From Cellvibrio sp. KY-GH-1 (GTDB lineage: Bacteria; Pseudomonadota; Gammaproteobacteria; Pseudomonadales; Cellvibrionaceae), in contig NZ_CP031728.1 of NCBI RefSeq assembly GCF_008806975.1, positions 2,294,001 to 2,358,000 of the forward strand: DNA of 64,000 nt. The letters are read 5' to 3'. Position 1 is the first letter of the stretch. Each line of letters opens with the position of its first letter. Shown here in pieces: positions 25,442 to 33,511 of this stretch. A model generated the notes under the pieces. The model did not search any database. It had not been told where the DNA came from and saw nothing but the letters and a program-made list of their open reading frames with translations. The position numbers and the translations under genes are program-made.

Positions 25442-26125
25442 TCAGAGCGGGAACAATGGATTGGTAAAGAAACGGGTCAGCCAACCAGCCTGGTTGCTTT
25501 CGCTCAGCGCGCCGCGCCCGGCATAGGAAATACGGGCATTGGCCACATTGCGCGAGCTGATCTGGTTGTTGTTGTCGATATCGTCCAGGCGCACCAAACC
25601 GCTTAACCGAATAAATTCATCGCCCTGATTCAACTTCAGGGTTTTCTCGCCTTTAACGAACAATGTGCCGTTGGGCAACACCTGATGCACAGTCACCGCA
25701 ATGGCGCCGCGCAGGGCATTTTGCTGGGAACTTTCGGCCGAGCCGCTAAAGTCGCGCGAGCTGGAAATGGAGGTTTCCGCATCCGGGTAATCTTTGCCCA
25801 GCACACGCGGCACACCTATGCCCACATCAGAGGATTTGCCGTAGCTGGTGCCGGCGCTTTTGCTGGATTGGGTGGACTCATCCAACACGATGGTGAGTAT
25901 GTCGCCCACGCGCAAGGCGCGTTTGTCTTGCAGCAGTGAACCCGAGGAATAGCCAGAGCGAAACAAGCCACCACGACTGGCCGCCGGCTGACTGTAATCC
26001 AGGGCGGGCGGCTGGTAGTCGTCGGTGTCTTCGCCAGTCACTTTGGCGTAATGCTGACAACCACTCAGAGTAAGCACGGCGAACAAAGCGACCGGAAAAG
26101 TGAACAGCGAGGCGAATGATTTCAT
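25442..26125 (-). CDS. flgH: Flagellar L-ring lipoprotein FlgH
   Basis: 227 residues. Lipoprotein signal with LTLSGC (Cys23), then SLLQDKRALRVGDILTIVLDESTQSSKSAGTSYGK, FSGSAESSQQNALRGAIAVTVHQVLPNGTLFVKGEKTL and LVRLDDIDNNNQISSRNVANARI, all FlgH hallmarks. It forms the outer-membrane L ring. The start was moved from 26203, which lies inside flgG, to the ATG ten bases after the flgG stop. Confidence 0.95.
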   Translation of the reverse strand: MKSFASLFTFPVALFAVLTLSGCQHYAKVTGEDTDDYQPPALDYSQPAASRGGLFRSGYSSGSLLQDKRALRVGDILTIVLDESTQSSKSAGTSYGKSSDVGIGVPRVLGKDYPDAETSISSSRDFSGSAESSQQNALRGAIAVTVHQVLPNGTLFVKGEKTLKLNQGDEFIRLSGLVRLDDIDNNNQISSRNVANARISYAGRGALSESNQAGWLTRFFTNPLFPL

Positions 26126-26135
26126 CAACAACGAC

Positions 26136-26921
26136 TCACACGTTTTGGTTGAGGAATTGCTGCATGCTGGAAGAGGCATCCAACACTTTTGCGTTAGCTT
26201 CATAAGCGCGTTGGATGGCGATCATGGACACCATGGCTTCCACCACCTGCACGTTGGAACCTTCCAATACACCCTGCTTGATGGTGCCCAAACCTTCCTC
26301 ACCCGCCACGCCTTCTACCGGCTCACCGCTGGCCACGGTTTGCTTGTAGAGGTTGCCACCCAGGGCTTCCAAACCCGCCGGGTTAACGAAATTCACCAGC
26401 GTGATTTGGCCCAACTCGACTGGATTGGTATCGCCCGGCAACACGGCAGTGACCACACCGTCGCTACCCACGGTAAAACGGCTGGCACCGGCAGGGACTT
26501 CAATTGCAGGCACTAATGGCAGCCCTTGCGCGTTTACCATGACGCCTTCAGCGTTCAATTGCAGTTGGCCGCTTTCGGTATAGAGGACTTCACCCGAAGG
26601 CGCTTCCACCTGGAAGAAACCGCTGCCGATAATCGCTAAATCCATCGGCTGACCGGTAGTTTGTACGTTGCCTTCGGTAAACACTTTCTGGGTACCGGCG
26701 ATGCGCACGCCACTGCCCAGTTGGATGCCAGAGGGCACAGTATTGACCTGATCCGCTTGCGCACCCGGTTGCAGTTCGATGGCGTAGAACAAATCTTCAA
26801 ATACCGCGCGGTCGCTTTTAAAGCCGGTGGTGTTGACGTTAGCGAGGTTGTTGGCGATGGTCGCCATGGCCTTGTCTTGCGCGGCCAGGCCAGTTTTACT
26901 GACCCATAATGCTGAACTCAT
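26136..26921 (-). CDS. flgG: Flagellar distal rod protein FlgG
   Basis: 261 residues, the standard FlgG length. SALWVSKTGLAAQDKAMATIANNLANVNTTGFKS at the N-terminus (in two blocks, ANNLANVNTTGFK being the ANxxTxG rod signature) and NVQVVEAMVSMIAIQRAYEANAKVL at the C-terminus. The ATG is preceded by AGGAGAAG. Cotranscribed with flgF and flgH. Confidence 0.96.
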   Translation of the reverse strand: MSSALWVSKTGLAAQDKAMATIANNLANVNTTGFKSDRAVFEDLFYAIELQPGAQADQVNTVPSGIQLGSGVRIAGTQKVFTEGNVQTTGQPMDLAIIGSGFFQVEAPSGEVLYTESGQLQLNAEGVMVNAQGLPLVPAIEVPAGASRFTVGSDGVVTAVLPGDTNPVELGQITLVNFVNPAGLEALGGNLYKQTVASGEPVEGVAGEEGLGTIKQGVLEGSNVQVVEAMVSMIAIQRAYEANAKVLDASSSMQQFLNQNV

Positions 26922-26940
26922 AACTCTTCTCCTCTTACGA

Positions 26941-27669
26941 TTAGCTGCCACGGATCATGCGGTTACCGGCGTTGGAAAGGTCTTCCGCCGCTTTCATCAT
27001 CTTGACCTGGGTTTCAAACAGGCGATTCAAACTCATGGACGCCACCAGCTCTTCAATCGCGGAGACGTTGCTGGATTCCAAATGGCCGGAGCTCAGCACC
27101 ACGGTATCGCTCGGCTCGGCCAGCGCACCGCTTTTGGTGACCAACATGCCCTGCTCGTCTTTGGCGAGATCCGCCGCCGGCACATCCACCAGCTTGATGC
27201 GATCCACTTCCGCCATCAGGGTTTCGCCGCGTGGCTTAATCGACACCACACCGTCGGAGCCGATATGCACGCTGTCGTATTCCGGCAACACAATCGGGCC
27301 GCCCTCGCCCAGTACCGCACGACCATTAATAGTCAGGCGCTGGGAGGCGTCTATCTGCATATTGCCGTTGCGGGTGTAGACCTCGCCATTGCCGCTTTCC
27401 AGCGCGATCAAGCCCTGGCCCTGGATGGCAAAATCCAGGTCGCGACCCGTGGCAATCAGGGCGCCGGGGGTGAGATCCACACCGTTGTTTTGCGCCAGCG
27501 CCATATGGCGACTGTCGTAACCGTAGCCTTTCACACTGGCAGCGCGCGCCTGCTCCAGGTCGGCGCGAAAGCCGTCGGTGCTGGCGTTAGCCAGATTGTT
27601 AGCGCGCACCTGCATGGACATCAGCGTGCGGCTGGCAGAAGTCATGGCGGTATAGCCGAGGCGATCCAT
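26941..27669 (-). CDS. flgF: Flagellar proximal rod protein FlgF
   Basis: 242 residues with the flagellar basal-body rod signature (MQVRANNLANASTDGFRADL) and the C-terminal NVSAIEELVASMSLNRLFETQVKMMKAAED helix. Shorter than FlgG, as expected for FlgF. Located between flgE and flgG in the canonical order. Confidence 0.95.
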   Translation of the reverse strand: MDRLGYTAMTSASRTLMSMQVRANNLANASTDGFRADLEQARAASVKGYGYDSRHMALAQNNGVDLTPGALIATGRDLDFAIQGQGLIALESGNGEVYTRNGNMQIDASQRLTINGRAVLGEGGPIVLPEYDSVHIGSDGVVSIKPRGETLMAEVDRIKLVDVPAADLAKDEQGMLVTKSGALAEPSDTVVLSSGHLESSNVSAIEELVASMSLNRLFETQVKMMKAAEDLSNAGNRMIRGS

Positions 27670-27720
27670 AAATGTTTACCTTTGATTTTTTACCGTTAAG
27701 GACTTGGCCCAAGGCCTTTC

Positions 27721-28908
27721 CTAGATTGCGCCAAACAGCACTTGGGTCAGTTCTTTATCGGTAGAGAGCACCTTGGTGTTCGCTTGATAGTTGCGTTGGC
27801 TTTCCATCAAACCGACCAGTTGCTGGGTCAAATCCACGTTGGAGTTTTCCAGCGCACCGGTTCTCAGCTCGCCAAATACACCGATACCGGGAATGCCAAT
27901 CAACGGGGCACCCGATTCGGAGGTTTCGCTCCAGTTGGTACCACTTTCGTTTTGCAATCCGCCCAGATTAGCGAAGTTCGCCAGCGCTACCTGGCCCTGT
28001 AACATGCGCTCGCCATTGCTGTAGTTGGCGTAGACTTTTCCGTCTTTCTCAACCGCGATACCAATTTGCTCACCAGAGGCATAGCCGGTGGCGCGGTTGG
28101 TTGTTACCACAAAGTTGGAGCCAGTTTGGGTGGAGCGGTTGTAGTCAATCGCTACCGCCACCGGGTCAACCCCGGCCGGGGTAAAGGTGACGGTTACTGG
28201 CGCCGCCGGGGCCGTAAGCTGGCCAGCGGTATTGAACGTCAGCGCTTGCGGGGCACCCACGGCGGCGCCATCGGCGTAGTAGTGGCTGTTCCAGGTGTTG
28301 GCGCCGGTCTTCACGAAATACTGGGTCAGGGTGTGCTCTTTACCTTGCGAATCGAACACCTTGGTGGTGTAAGTGGAGTTAAAGGTATCGGCATCGGCCG
28401 GGTTAAACGGCGCCACTGTGGGCACCGTTTCATTGGCATCCAGGTTCATCACAAAGGCGAGCGAGTCTGTCGCTTTCGCCGGCAGGTTGGAGTTTTGCAA
28501 TTGCAGGTCACTCATGGTGCCGGTGAGCAGATTGCCGTTGGCATCAATCGGATAACCCTGCAAACGCTGGCCGCCAGCACTGGTGATGAAATTGTTTTTG
28601 TCGGTGCCAAATACACCGGCGCGGGTGTAATTCAGGTTGCCGGTAGAGGCTTTGGTTACAAAGAATCCACCGCCGGAAATCGCCAGATCCAGGTCGCGAC
28701 CGGTCGATACCAAGGAGCCACCCTTGCTGATACTTTGGGTTTGGCCCAGTACTTCCACACCCATCGCCTGGCTGTCGGCGTAGATGCTGCCGAACTCGGT
28801 GCGCGAGGATTTAAAGCCGGTAGTACCGACGTTGGCGATGTTGTTGCTGATGGTGTCCAGTTGGTCATTGACGGCGCTCAGGCCGGTCAGGGCGATATTA
28901 AAACTCAT
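27721..28908 (-). CDS. flgE: Flagellar hook protein FlgE
   Basis: 395 residues. N-terminal SFNIALTGLSAVNDQLDTISNNIANVGTTGFKS (in two blocks), a variable central domain, and the C-terminal NVDLTQQLVGLMESQRNYQANTKVLSTDKEL. GAGGAGAAACCC precedes the ATG. A polymer of this protein forms the hook. The small gap to flgD (21 bases) fits a single operon. Confidence 0.96.
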   Translation of the reverse strand: MSFNIALTGLSAVNDQLDTISNNIANVGTTGFKSSRTEFGSIYADSQAMGVEVLGQTQSISKGGSLVSTGRDLDLAISGGGFFVTKASTGNLNYTRAGVFGTDKNNFITSAGGQRLQGYPIDANGNLLTGTMSDLQLQNSNLPAKATDSLAFVMNLDANETVPTVAPFNPADADTFNSTYTTKVFDSQGKEHTLTQYFVKTGANTWNSHYYADGAAVGAPQALTFNTAGQLTAPAAPVTVTFTPAGVDPVAVAIDYNRSTQTGSNFVVTTNRATGYASGEQIGIAVEKDGKVYANYSNGERMLQGQVALANFANLGGLQNESGTNWSETSESGAPLIGIPGIGVFGELRTGALENSNVDLTQQLVGLMESQRNYQANTKVLSTDKELTQVLFGAI

Positions 28909-28929
28909 GGGTTTCTCCTCAAGGTTTGA

Positions 28930-29607
28930 CTAAAGCAACCCGGCAAGCGGAGCCTGACCGAATTCCGTAATTTTGTAGAAAGGCACTGCACCGGCACCGG
29001 CCACTTCCAGCACCGGGCCATCGGCACTCACGCGCACATTGCTCACCAGACCATTAACTTCCAGGGTCGGGTATTCGCCACTGTCGCTGGTGATTTCCAG
29101 GGTGTATTTACCGGGTGATAACCCCAGCGCGGCGGGATTGAATTCCACCGGCACCAAACCCGGTGCTTGTGAACCCAACTGAATGGTTTTACTCACGCCA
29201 TTCACATCGGTGAGTTTTATTTCCACCGCGCCCGCTGCATGTTCCAACTTGAGCTGGCCTTTTACCGATTCAGTGCCCAATTGCAGGCTATCCACCGCCA
29301 CTTTCACTTCCTGCCCAACCAATCCAGCAGCAGTCAGGGTTTGCAGGTTATCCATCAACACCAGGTTGCTTTTGCTCAGGCTGGTCATGTTTTCCATGCT
29401 CTTCACCTGGCTCATGGCCGAAAACTGGTTGAGGAACTCGGTGCTGTCGATGGGCTTGGTCGGGTCCTGATTCTGGATCTGCGCGACCATCAAACTGATG
29501 AAGTTGTTTTCCATTTGCGTGGCATCGCTCACATTCACCGTGTTCGCAGCTACTTGGTCGATACCGTAGGAATTGTTCGCCGAGGTGTTATTCGAAACTG
29601 TGGTCAT
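28930..29607 (-). CDS. flgD: Flagellar hook-capping protein FlgD
   Basis: 225 residues: FISLMVAQIQNQDPTKPIDSTEFLNQFSAMSQVKSMENM is the conserved FlgD N-terminal motif, followed by the FlgD tudor/Ig-like region ending in EVAGAGAVPFYKITEFGQ. It caps the growing hook. The start codon overlaps the flgC stop by one base (TGATG). Confidence 0.94.
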   Translation of the reverse strand: MTTVSNNTSANNSYGIDQVAANTVNVSDATQMENNFISLMVAQIQNQDPTKPIDSTEFLNQFSAMSQVKSMENMTSLSKSNLVLMDNLQTLTAAGLVGQEVKVAVDSLQLGTESVKGQLKLEHAAGAVEIKLTDVNGVSKTIQLGSQAPGLVPVEFNPAALGLSPGKYTLEITSDSGEYPTLEVNGLVSNVRVSADGPVLEVAGAGAVPFYKITEFGQAPLAGLL

Positions 29608-30035
29608 CAGGCTTCTCCCAACTTCAGCAAACCCTGCTGCATGCCTTTCACGCGATTGAGCACTTCCACGTTGGTTTCGTAGTTGCGCGTGGCCGCCATC
29701 ATGTCGGTCATTTCTTCGATCTGGTTGATATCGGCGTAGAAGACATAGCCATCGCGATCGGCCATGGGGTTGTTGGGTTCGTAGCGGCGCTGCGGCTCAT
29801 TGCCAGCGGTAATTACATCCAACACCTGCACACTGGCACCGCCCATTCCCAAGCTGCGCGTCATCTGGTCGTTGTTGTAAATCGCCGCGAATACCGGCTT
29901 GCGCGCCTGGTACACATCCTCCGGGCGAGTTGCCGCAGAATCGGCGTTAGCCAGGTTACTGGCGATGGTGTTCAGGCGAACGGTTTGCGCGCCCATCGCC
30001 GAGCCGGCGATTTTATAAATTGCATCAAAAGCCAT
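29607..30035 (-). CDS. flgC: Flagellar proximal rod protein FlgC
   Basis: 142 residues with the rod signature (RLNTIASNLANADS) and the C-terminal NQIEEMTDMMAATRNYETNVEVLNRVKGM block. Typical FlgC size. Starts two bases after the flgB stop and overlaps flgD by one base, so translation is probably coupled. Confidence 0.95.
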   Translation of the reverse strand: MAFDAIYKIAGSAMGAQTVRLNTIASNLANADSAATRPEDVYQARKPVFAAIYNNDQMTRSLGMGGASVQVLDVITAGNEPQRRYEPNNPMADRDGYVFYADINQIEEMTDMMAATRNYETNVEVLNRVKGMQQGLLKLGEA

Positions 30036-30037
30036 AA

Positions 30038-30415
30038 TCAGCGCCCTTCTATTGCTTGTTTTAAGCCTTGAAATTTCATGTTCAGAAAGGTCAGGCTGGT
30101 TTGGAAATCCATCGAGTTTTTGGAAAAATTGGATTGCTCCATGCTCAGGTCCACGGTGTTGCCATCCAGCGATGCCTGCATGGGTGTGCGATACATCAAT
30201 TGCGGAACAGCTTTTCCATCTGCACTCGCACTGATGTCGCCAATATCAAACGGCGAATCCGCACGTTGCAGCTCGCGCGCAAAATCCAGATCGCGCGCCT
30301 GAAAGCCGGGCGTATCTTCATTGGCGAGGTTCGCCGCAAGAATCTCGCTGCGCTGCACACGCAAATCGAGCGCCTGTGCGTGCACACCCAGGGCCTTATC
30401 AATATCTATACTCAT
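30038..30415 (-). CDS. flgB: Flagellar proximal rod protein FlgB
   Basis: 125 residues. ALDLRVQRSEILAANLANEDTPGFQARDLDFAREL spans the rod signature (ILAANLANEDTPGFQARD). Start set at MSIDIDKAL, which fits family N-termini; an in-frame ATG five codons upstream (30430) is possible, and neither has a convincing Shine-Dalgarno. First gene of the flgBCDEFGHIJKL operon, divergent from flgA. Confidence 0.95.
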   Translation of the reverse strand: MSIDIDKALGVHAQALDLRVQRSEILAANLANEDTPGFQARDLDFARELQRADSPFDIGDISASADGKAVPQLMYRTPMQASLDGNTVDLSMEQSNFSKNSMDFQTSLTFLNMKFQGLKQAIEGR

Positions 30416-30441
30416 AATCCAAACGCTCATAGGGAGTGATA

Positions 30442-30457
30442 TGGCACAGCTTTAGCA
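30442..30457 (+). promoter_or_regulatory. Sigma54-like promoter reading toward flgA
   Basis: TGGCACAGCTTTAGCA has a perfect -24 TGGCAC and a -12 TAGCA (consensus TTGCA), with GG and GC 12 bases apart. Predicted transcription start near 30469, upstream of both candidate flgA starts. Sigma54 control of rod/hook genes is known in Pseudomonas and Vibrio through FleQ/FlrC-type activators. Confidence 0.6.
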
Positions 30458-30469
30458 GGAACCATGCCC
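30454..30469 (-). promoter_or_regulatory. Sigma54-like promoter reading toward flgB
   Basis: On the minus strand GGGCATGGTTCCTGCT has the GG and GC elements 12 bases apart and matches a -24/-12 site with one -24 change (G for T). Its -12 element shares the same bases as the -12 of the flgA-directed promoter, so the two sites overlap face to face. Predicted start near 30442, about 27 bases before the flgB ATG. Confidence 0.55.
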
Positions 30470-30532
30470 AGAGACTAAACGAGGCTTATCAAATTGATTT
30501 CATTGGATTTTTTAAAAAGATATTGCGCAAAA

Positions 30533-31309
30533 ATGTCAGCGACATTTCCGCATGGGAACCAAAGGGGAAAAACAGGCGGAAGTAAAATTTCCCCTTTTAT
30601 TTTCCTCGTCGCACTATCGACTTGTGCGATTGCAGGAGAAAAACCGGGGCAAAAAGCAGAACAAACACTTGAGCAACAAATCGATCAGGCAATTCATCAA
30701 CATCTACAAACCCTGATGAACCAACAGGCCAAAGAAAATGGTTGGCAAGGCCTGCGTCTGGCAATAGAAAACACCCCACTCACTCGCACCCAACAACTCG
30801 CCCCCTGCCCCACAGAAATTCACGTGAGCGGCGGCTCCACAACAAAACTCGCTCGCCAACAATTAACACTGGAATGTGCCGGCGCTAAAGGCTGGCTCAT
30901 AAAAGTCAGCAGCGATGTGCAATTATTTTTACCGGTCGTTATCAGCACCAGTGTGATCAATCGCGGCGACACCATTCAACGCAACCAACTAAAACTGCAA
31001 GAAAACGACATCACCCGCAGCCCCCGCGGCTTCTACCACCGCCTCGACCAAGTCACCAACATGGGCGCCAAGCGCCGCATCCGCGCCAATCAAATCCTCA
31101 GCCCGGATTTAATCGACCAACCGCAATTAATAAAACGCGGCGAAAAAATAAAAATCATCGCCAACCGCGATGGCATTTCCGCCTCCATGCCGGGTGAGGC
31201 ATTGGAGAAAGGAGGAGAAGGGGAAATTATTCGGGTGAAGAATTTATCGAGCGGGAAAACGATAGAGGCTAAGGTGGTAGGGGCTGGGGTGGTTAGTAGT
31301 ACGTTTTGA
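30533..31309 (+). CDS. flgA: P-ring assembly chaperone FlgA
   Basis: 258 residues from the ATG at 30533. A TTG at 30494 with GAGG nine bases upstream would add 13 residues and is a real alternative. Signal sequence (SPFIFLVALSTCAIA), Gln-rich linker, then the FlgA/SAF domain: LTLECAGAKGWLIKVSSDV, INRGDTIQRNQLKLQENDI, RRIRANQILSPDLIDQPQLIKRGEKIKIIA, and the final VGAGVV. It is a periplasmic chaperone for FlgI. No flgM or flgN follows, unlike the common flgAMN order. Its 3' end is duplicated as a relic at 9843. Confidence 0.92.
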   Translation: MSATFPHGNQRGKTGGSKISPFIFLVALSTCAIAGEKPGQKAEQTLEQQIDQAIHQHLQTLMNQQAKENGWQGLRLAIENTPLTRTQQLAPCPTEIHVSGGSTTKLARQQLTLECAGAKGWLIKVSSDVQLFLPVVISTSVINRGDTIQRNQLKLQENDITRSPRGFYHRLDQVTNMGAKRRIRANQILSPDLIDQPQLIKRGEKIKIIANRDGISASMPGEALEKGGEGEIIRVKNLSSGKTIEAKVVGAGVVSSTF

Positions 31310-31566
31310 ATTTGATCACCAACTTTCGGGTTACTCAGTAAGGGGCGAGATATTTGCTGATGTAATACCCCGCCACTAAAAACAAAAAGCCAATAGCAAT
31401 ACCAACTGCGCCATCAAAGTATTCCTTTTACAGCCGGGATTTTTATCTGATGGCATTCAATAACTATTCTGACTATAAGTGAGGCATTTACTACGTAAAT
31501 GTTAGCCCGCAAAGAAATCGACCAAAATGAATCTCTCAAAAAACAATTAGTTCATCTATTGTCGCG

Positions 31567-32307
31567 TCATAAATTTACCAACTTATACTGCACTGCGTAT
31601 TTTTTTCCTTCTGGCCGCAAAACAATATCACCGTCAAAGTCGCGGGATATATAGCCTCTACTTTCAGCATCAGCGATCACAATATCTAGCATCACCCGTG
31701 ACATTTTTATCGATCCAACTAATACTTTGTAATAGGTAAAATCTTTACCATCTTCAAAATCAGAAACAATAAACTCCATGACTTCTCGCATGGGATCCCC
31801 CGTCCTTTCCACCAAATTGCTTTCAACTGTTGTAAATGGGTTATTACCAATCTCAGGCTTCTTAAAAAGAGGGGCATCATGAAACGTTCGAACAAGCTCA
31901 TCGAAACAAAATTCGTACTCATTATTATTTGAAAAATTTAGAAATAATTTAGTTCTAATAAAGGTAGGCACATTACTAGTGCCGAATTGTCGAATAATTG
32001 GAATTATCTTATTGGAGTCAATATTAGAAAGCAGATCAGCTGTTATAATCATTTTTTCATAGCCGACACCGCCAGTTCCTTTATTGGCTTTTTCAACGTA
32101 ATTTTCTGTACAGACCATCACCACATAATCGGAATCCGTCAAGTGAGTTTCCATAAAATGAGGAAGGTCATCCCCAGGACGTAATTCCCACTGATCAATT
32201 ATTGCATCTATACCGTTATTTCTAAGTCTAGTAGCTAAATCTAGAACCCATTTTTTATGGTCTTGAGAATCGTGCGAATAAGATATGAATACTTTAGGGG
32301 TGGACAT
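31567..32307 (-). CDS. SEFIR/TIR-domain protein with C-terminal winged-helix-like region
   Basis: 246 residues from an ATG after AAGGAATCTT; a longer frame to 32346 overlaps the previous gene. Residues 4-140 are a SEFIR/TIR-type domain: KVFISYSHDS (box 1), IIDQWELRPGDD (38-47), VVMVCTENYVEKA and GVGYEKM with Glu84, then KIIPIIRQF. The C-terminal 90 residues (REVMEFIVSDFEDG, then ADAESRGYISRDFDGDIVLRPEG) look like a winged helix. Bacterial TIR/SEFIR proteins often act as NAD-processing or signalling effectors in anti-phage defence; enzymatic activity here is unproven. Third gene of a three-gene operon. Confidence 0.82.
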   Translation of the reverse strand: MSTPKVFISYSHDSQDHKKWVLDLATRLRNNGIDAIIDQWELRPGDDLPHFMETHLTDSDYVVMVCTENYVEKANKGTGGVGYEKMIITADLLSNIDSNKIIPIIRQFGTSNVPTFIRTKLFLNFSNNNEYEFCFDELVRTFHDAPLFKKPEIGNNPFTTVESNLVERTGDPMREVMEFIVSDFEDGKDFTYYKVLVGSIKMSRVMLDIVIADAESRGYISRDFDGDIVLRPEGKKYAVQYKLVNL

Positions 32308-32339
32308 AAGATTCCTTATAAATTTTGTAACGCGTAAAA

Positions 32340-32837
32340 TCAGCAACCGCTATCAGCGGCAGGCGGGATTATGTTGTTAAGGTTAGCAGCAACTTCCGTT
32401 GGCATTTTCTGTGGGTAGGCTTTATGAATTTCTATCCCTAAAAGGGACATTTTTTGTTGAATTTCAATTAATCTCTCCATCGCTTCCAACGCAACCAAAA
32501 CCTCCTTATTCCTAATTTCGCTGTTAATCTTATGAGCTTCACTTCTCGTTCTCTCGGCTTCTGCCATCTTCTTAAGAATATCAGCTTTTAAAGAGTCATT
32601 TTGTAACGATGGGGCGTCTAATTTTTCCTTTGCCCATCTGTTAGCAATTTTGGATATATCCTTTGCAACTTCGCCGGAAGAAGAAGCTTCGATGCCCGAA
32701 ACTACATCAATTTTACTTGATAGTTTCTCGAGAAGACCGACTAGGGTTTCACCAACTCTTTTCCATTGATCAGGATTACTGCCTGACAACTCCACATAAA
32801 CAACCTTATCTTCGCTCTCAAAATTTTTGAAAGACAT
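32340..32837 (-). CDS. Hypothetical helical/coiled-coil protein of the SEFIR operon
   Basis: 165 residues, not recognised. After a short N-terminal beta-like stretch (KVVYVELSG, ending in NPDQWKRVG) the sequence is largely helical, with a charged heptad-like section (about 75-140: LKADILKKMAEAERTRSEAHKIN and on to LVALEAMERLIEIQQKM). No membrane segment or signal. The start codon overlaps the upstream stop by one base (TAATG), and the SEFIR gene begins 32 bases after its stop, so it lies between putative sensor and effector. It could be an oligomerisation or adaptor subunit; this is inference. Confidence 0.65.
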   Translation of the reverse strand: MSFKNFESEDKVVYVELSGSNPDQWKRVGETLVGLLEKLSSKIDVVSGIEASSSGEVAKDISKIANRWAKEKLDAPSLQNDSLKADILKKMAEAERTRSEAHKINSEIRNKEVLVALEAMERLIEIQQKMSLLGIEIHKAYPQKMPTEVAANLNNIIPPAADSGC

Positions 32838-33511
32838 TATCGTTTGTCCTCCAAACCGACGAACTCACTATAGACACCTTCAATTGATATGCTATCGCCA
32901 GTCAGGTCTTTGTAAAGCTGACAAAATTCAGAAATAACCTGAGCAACTTCAGTTGCGTTAGCTTTTGAAGGTTTAAAGCTAAATACTGCTGACCCGATAG
33001 AATTAACTGGTAAAGGCTCCTCATGACATGCGCCCCCCCGGATGCGAGCACCTTTTTTTGATAAAAGTACTAATTTAGACTTTGACCTCGCAAGTCCCCC
33101 TGATTCATTTAAGTAATTTTTGAACCTCTCCAGAGCTCTGATATTAATATCATTACAGTTATCAACAATTACTAAAACGCCACTTTTATATGCGCGATGC
33201 CTAATGTGGTACAACACTTTTTGCGCGGTACGACTTTTTTCTTTATAAAAAAATGTATCGGAAATAAAGTCTTCAGGTGTTAAGTAGATTAATGAGCCAA
33301 AACTCTCGACTATTCTACTGTCACCTTTAACTACTGAAATCAGGGCTAATTTATCTAAATTGTGCTGCCCTTCAATAATGGCACGCGATGATTCTGAAAA
33401 ATCTACTAAAGTCGTCAAAAAATCCAGTTGGGGGACAACTTTTTCTGTATTTAAAAAACATCCAAGTGGCTTTCCCGTTAAAGGATCCACTCCATTTTCA
33501 ATTTCAACCAC
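32837..33511 (-). CDS. Hypothetical protein with a degenerate P-loop, first gene of the SEFIR operon
   Basis: 224 residues, starting at GTG with a perfect AAAGGAGG ribosome site seven bases upstream. The layout resembles an AAA/ExeA-like ATPase stripped of catalysis. EGQHNLDKLALI (47-58) sits where Walker A should be, but Gly is Asp53 and Ser/Thr is Leu55. VLVIVDNCNDIN (112-123) resembles Walker B with Asn118 for the catalytic Glu, followed by ALERFKNYLNES and KLVLLSKKGA, like a sensor strand. Fold assignment is inference; no family was recognised. A nucleotide-independent sensor or scaffold for the SEFIR protein is a reasonable guess. Confidence 0.6.
   Translation of the reverse strand: MVEIENGVDPLTGKPLGCFLNTEKVVPQLDFLTTLVDFSESSRAIIEGQHNLDKLALISVVKGDSRIVESFGSLIYLTPEDFISDTFFYKEKSRTAQKVLYHIRHRAYKSGVLVIVDNCNDINIRALERFKNYLNESGGLARSKSKLVLLSKKGARIRGGACHEEPLPVNSIGSAVFSFKPSKANATEVAQVISEFCQLYKDLTGDSISIEGVYSEFVGLEDKR

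Noticed and set aside
20800..30300. Many long antisense open frames across the flagellar operon on the plus strand
   Set aside because: They mirror the GC-rich codon pattern of well-identified fl* genes, have no ribosome sites or recognisable motifs, and end or begin arbitrarily.
31335..31424. Startless minus-strand frame with a membrane-like segment just after flgA
   Set aside because: No start codon, a stop three codons upstream of the readable part, and only 30 codons; kept only as part of the remark on the island boundary.
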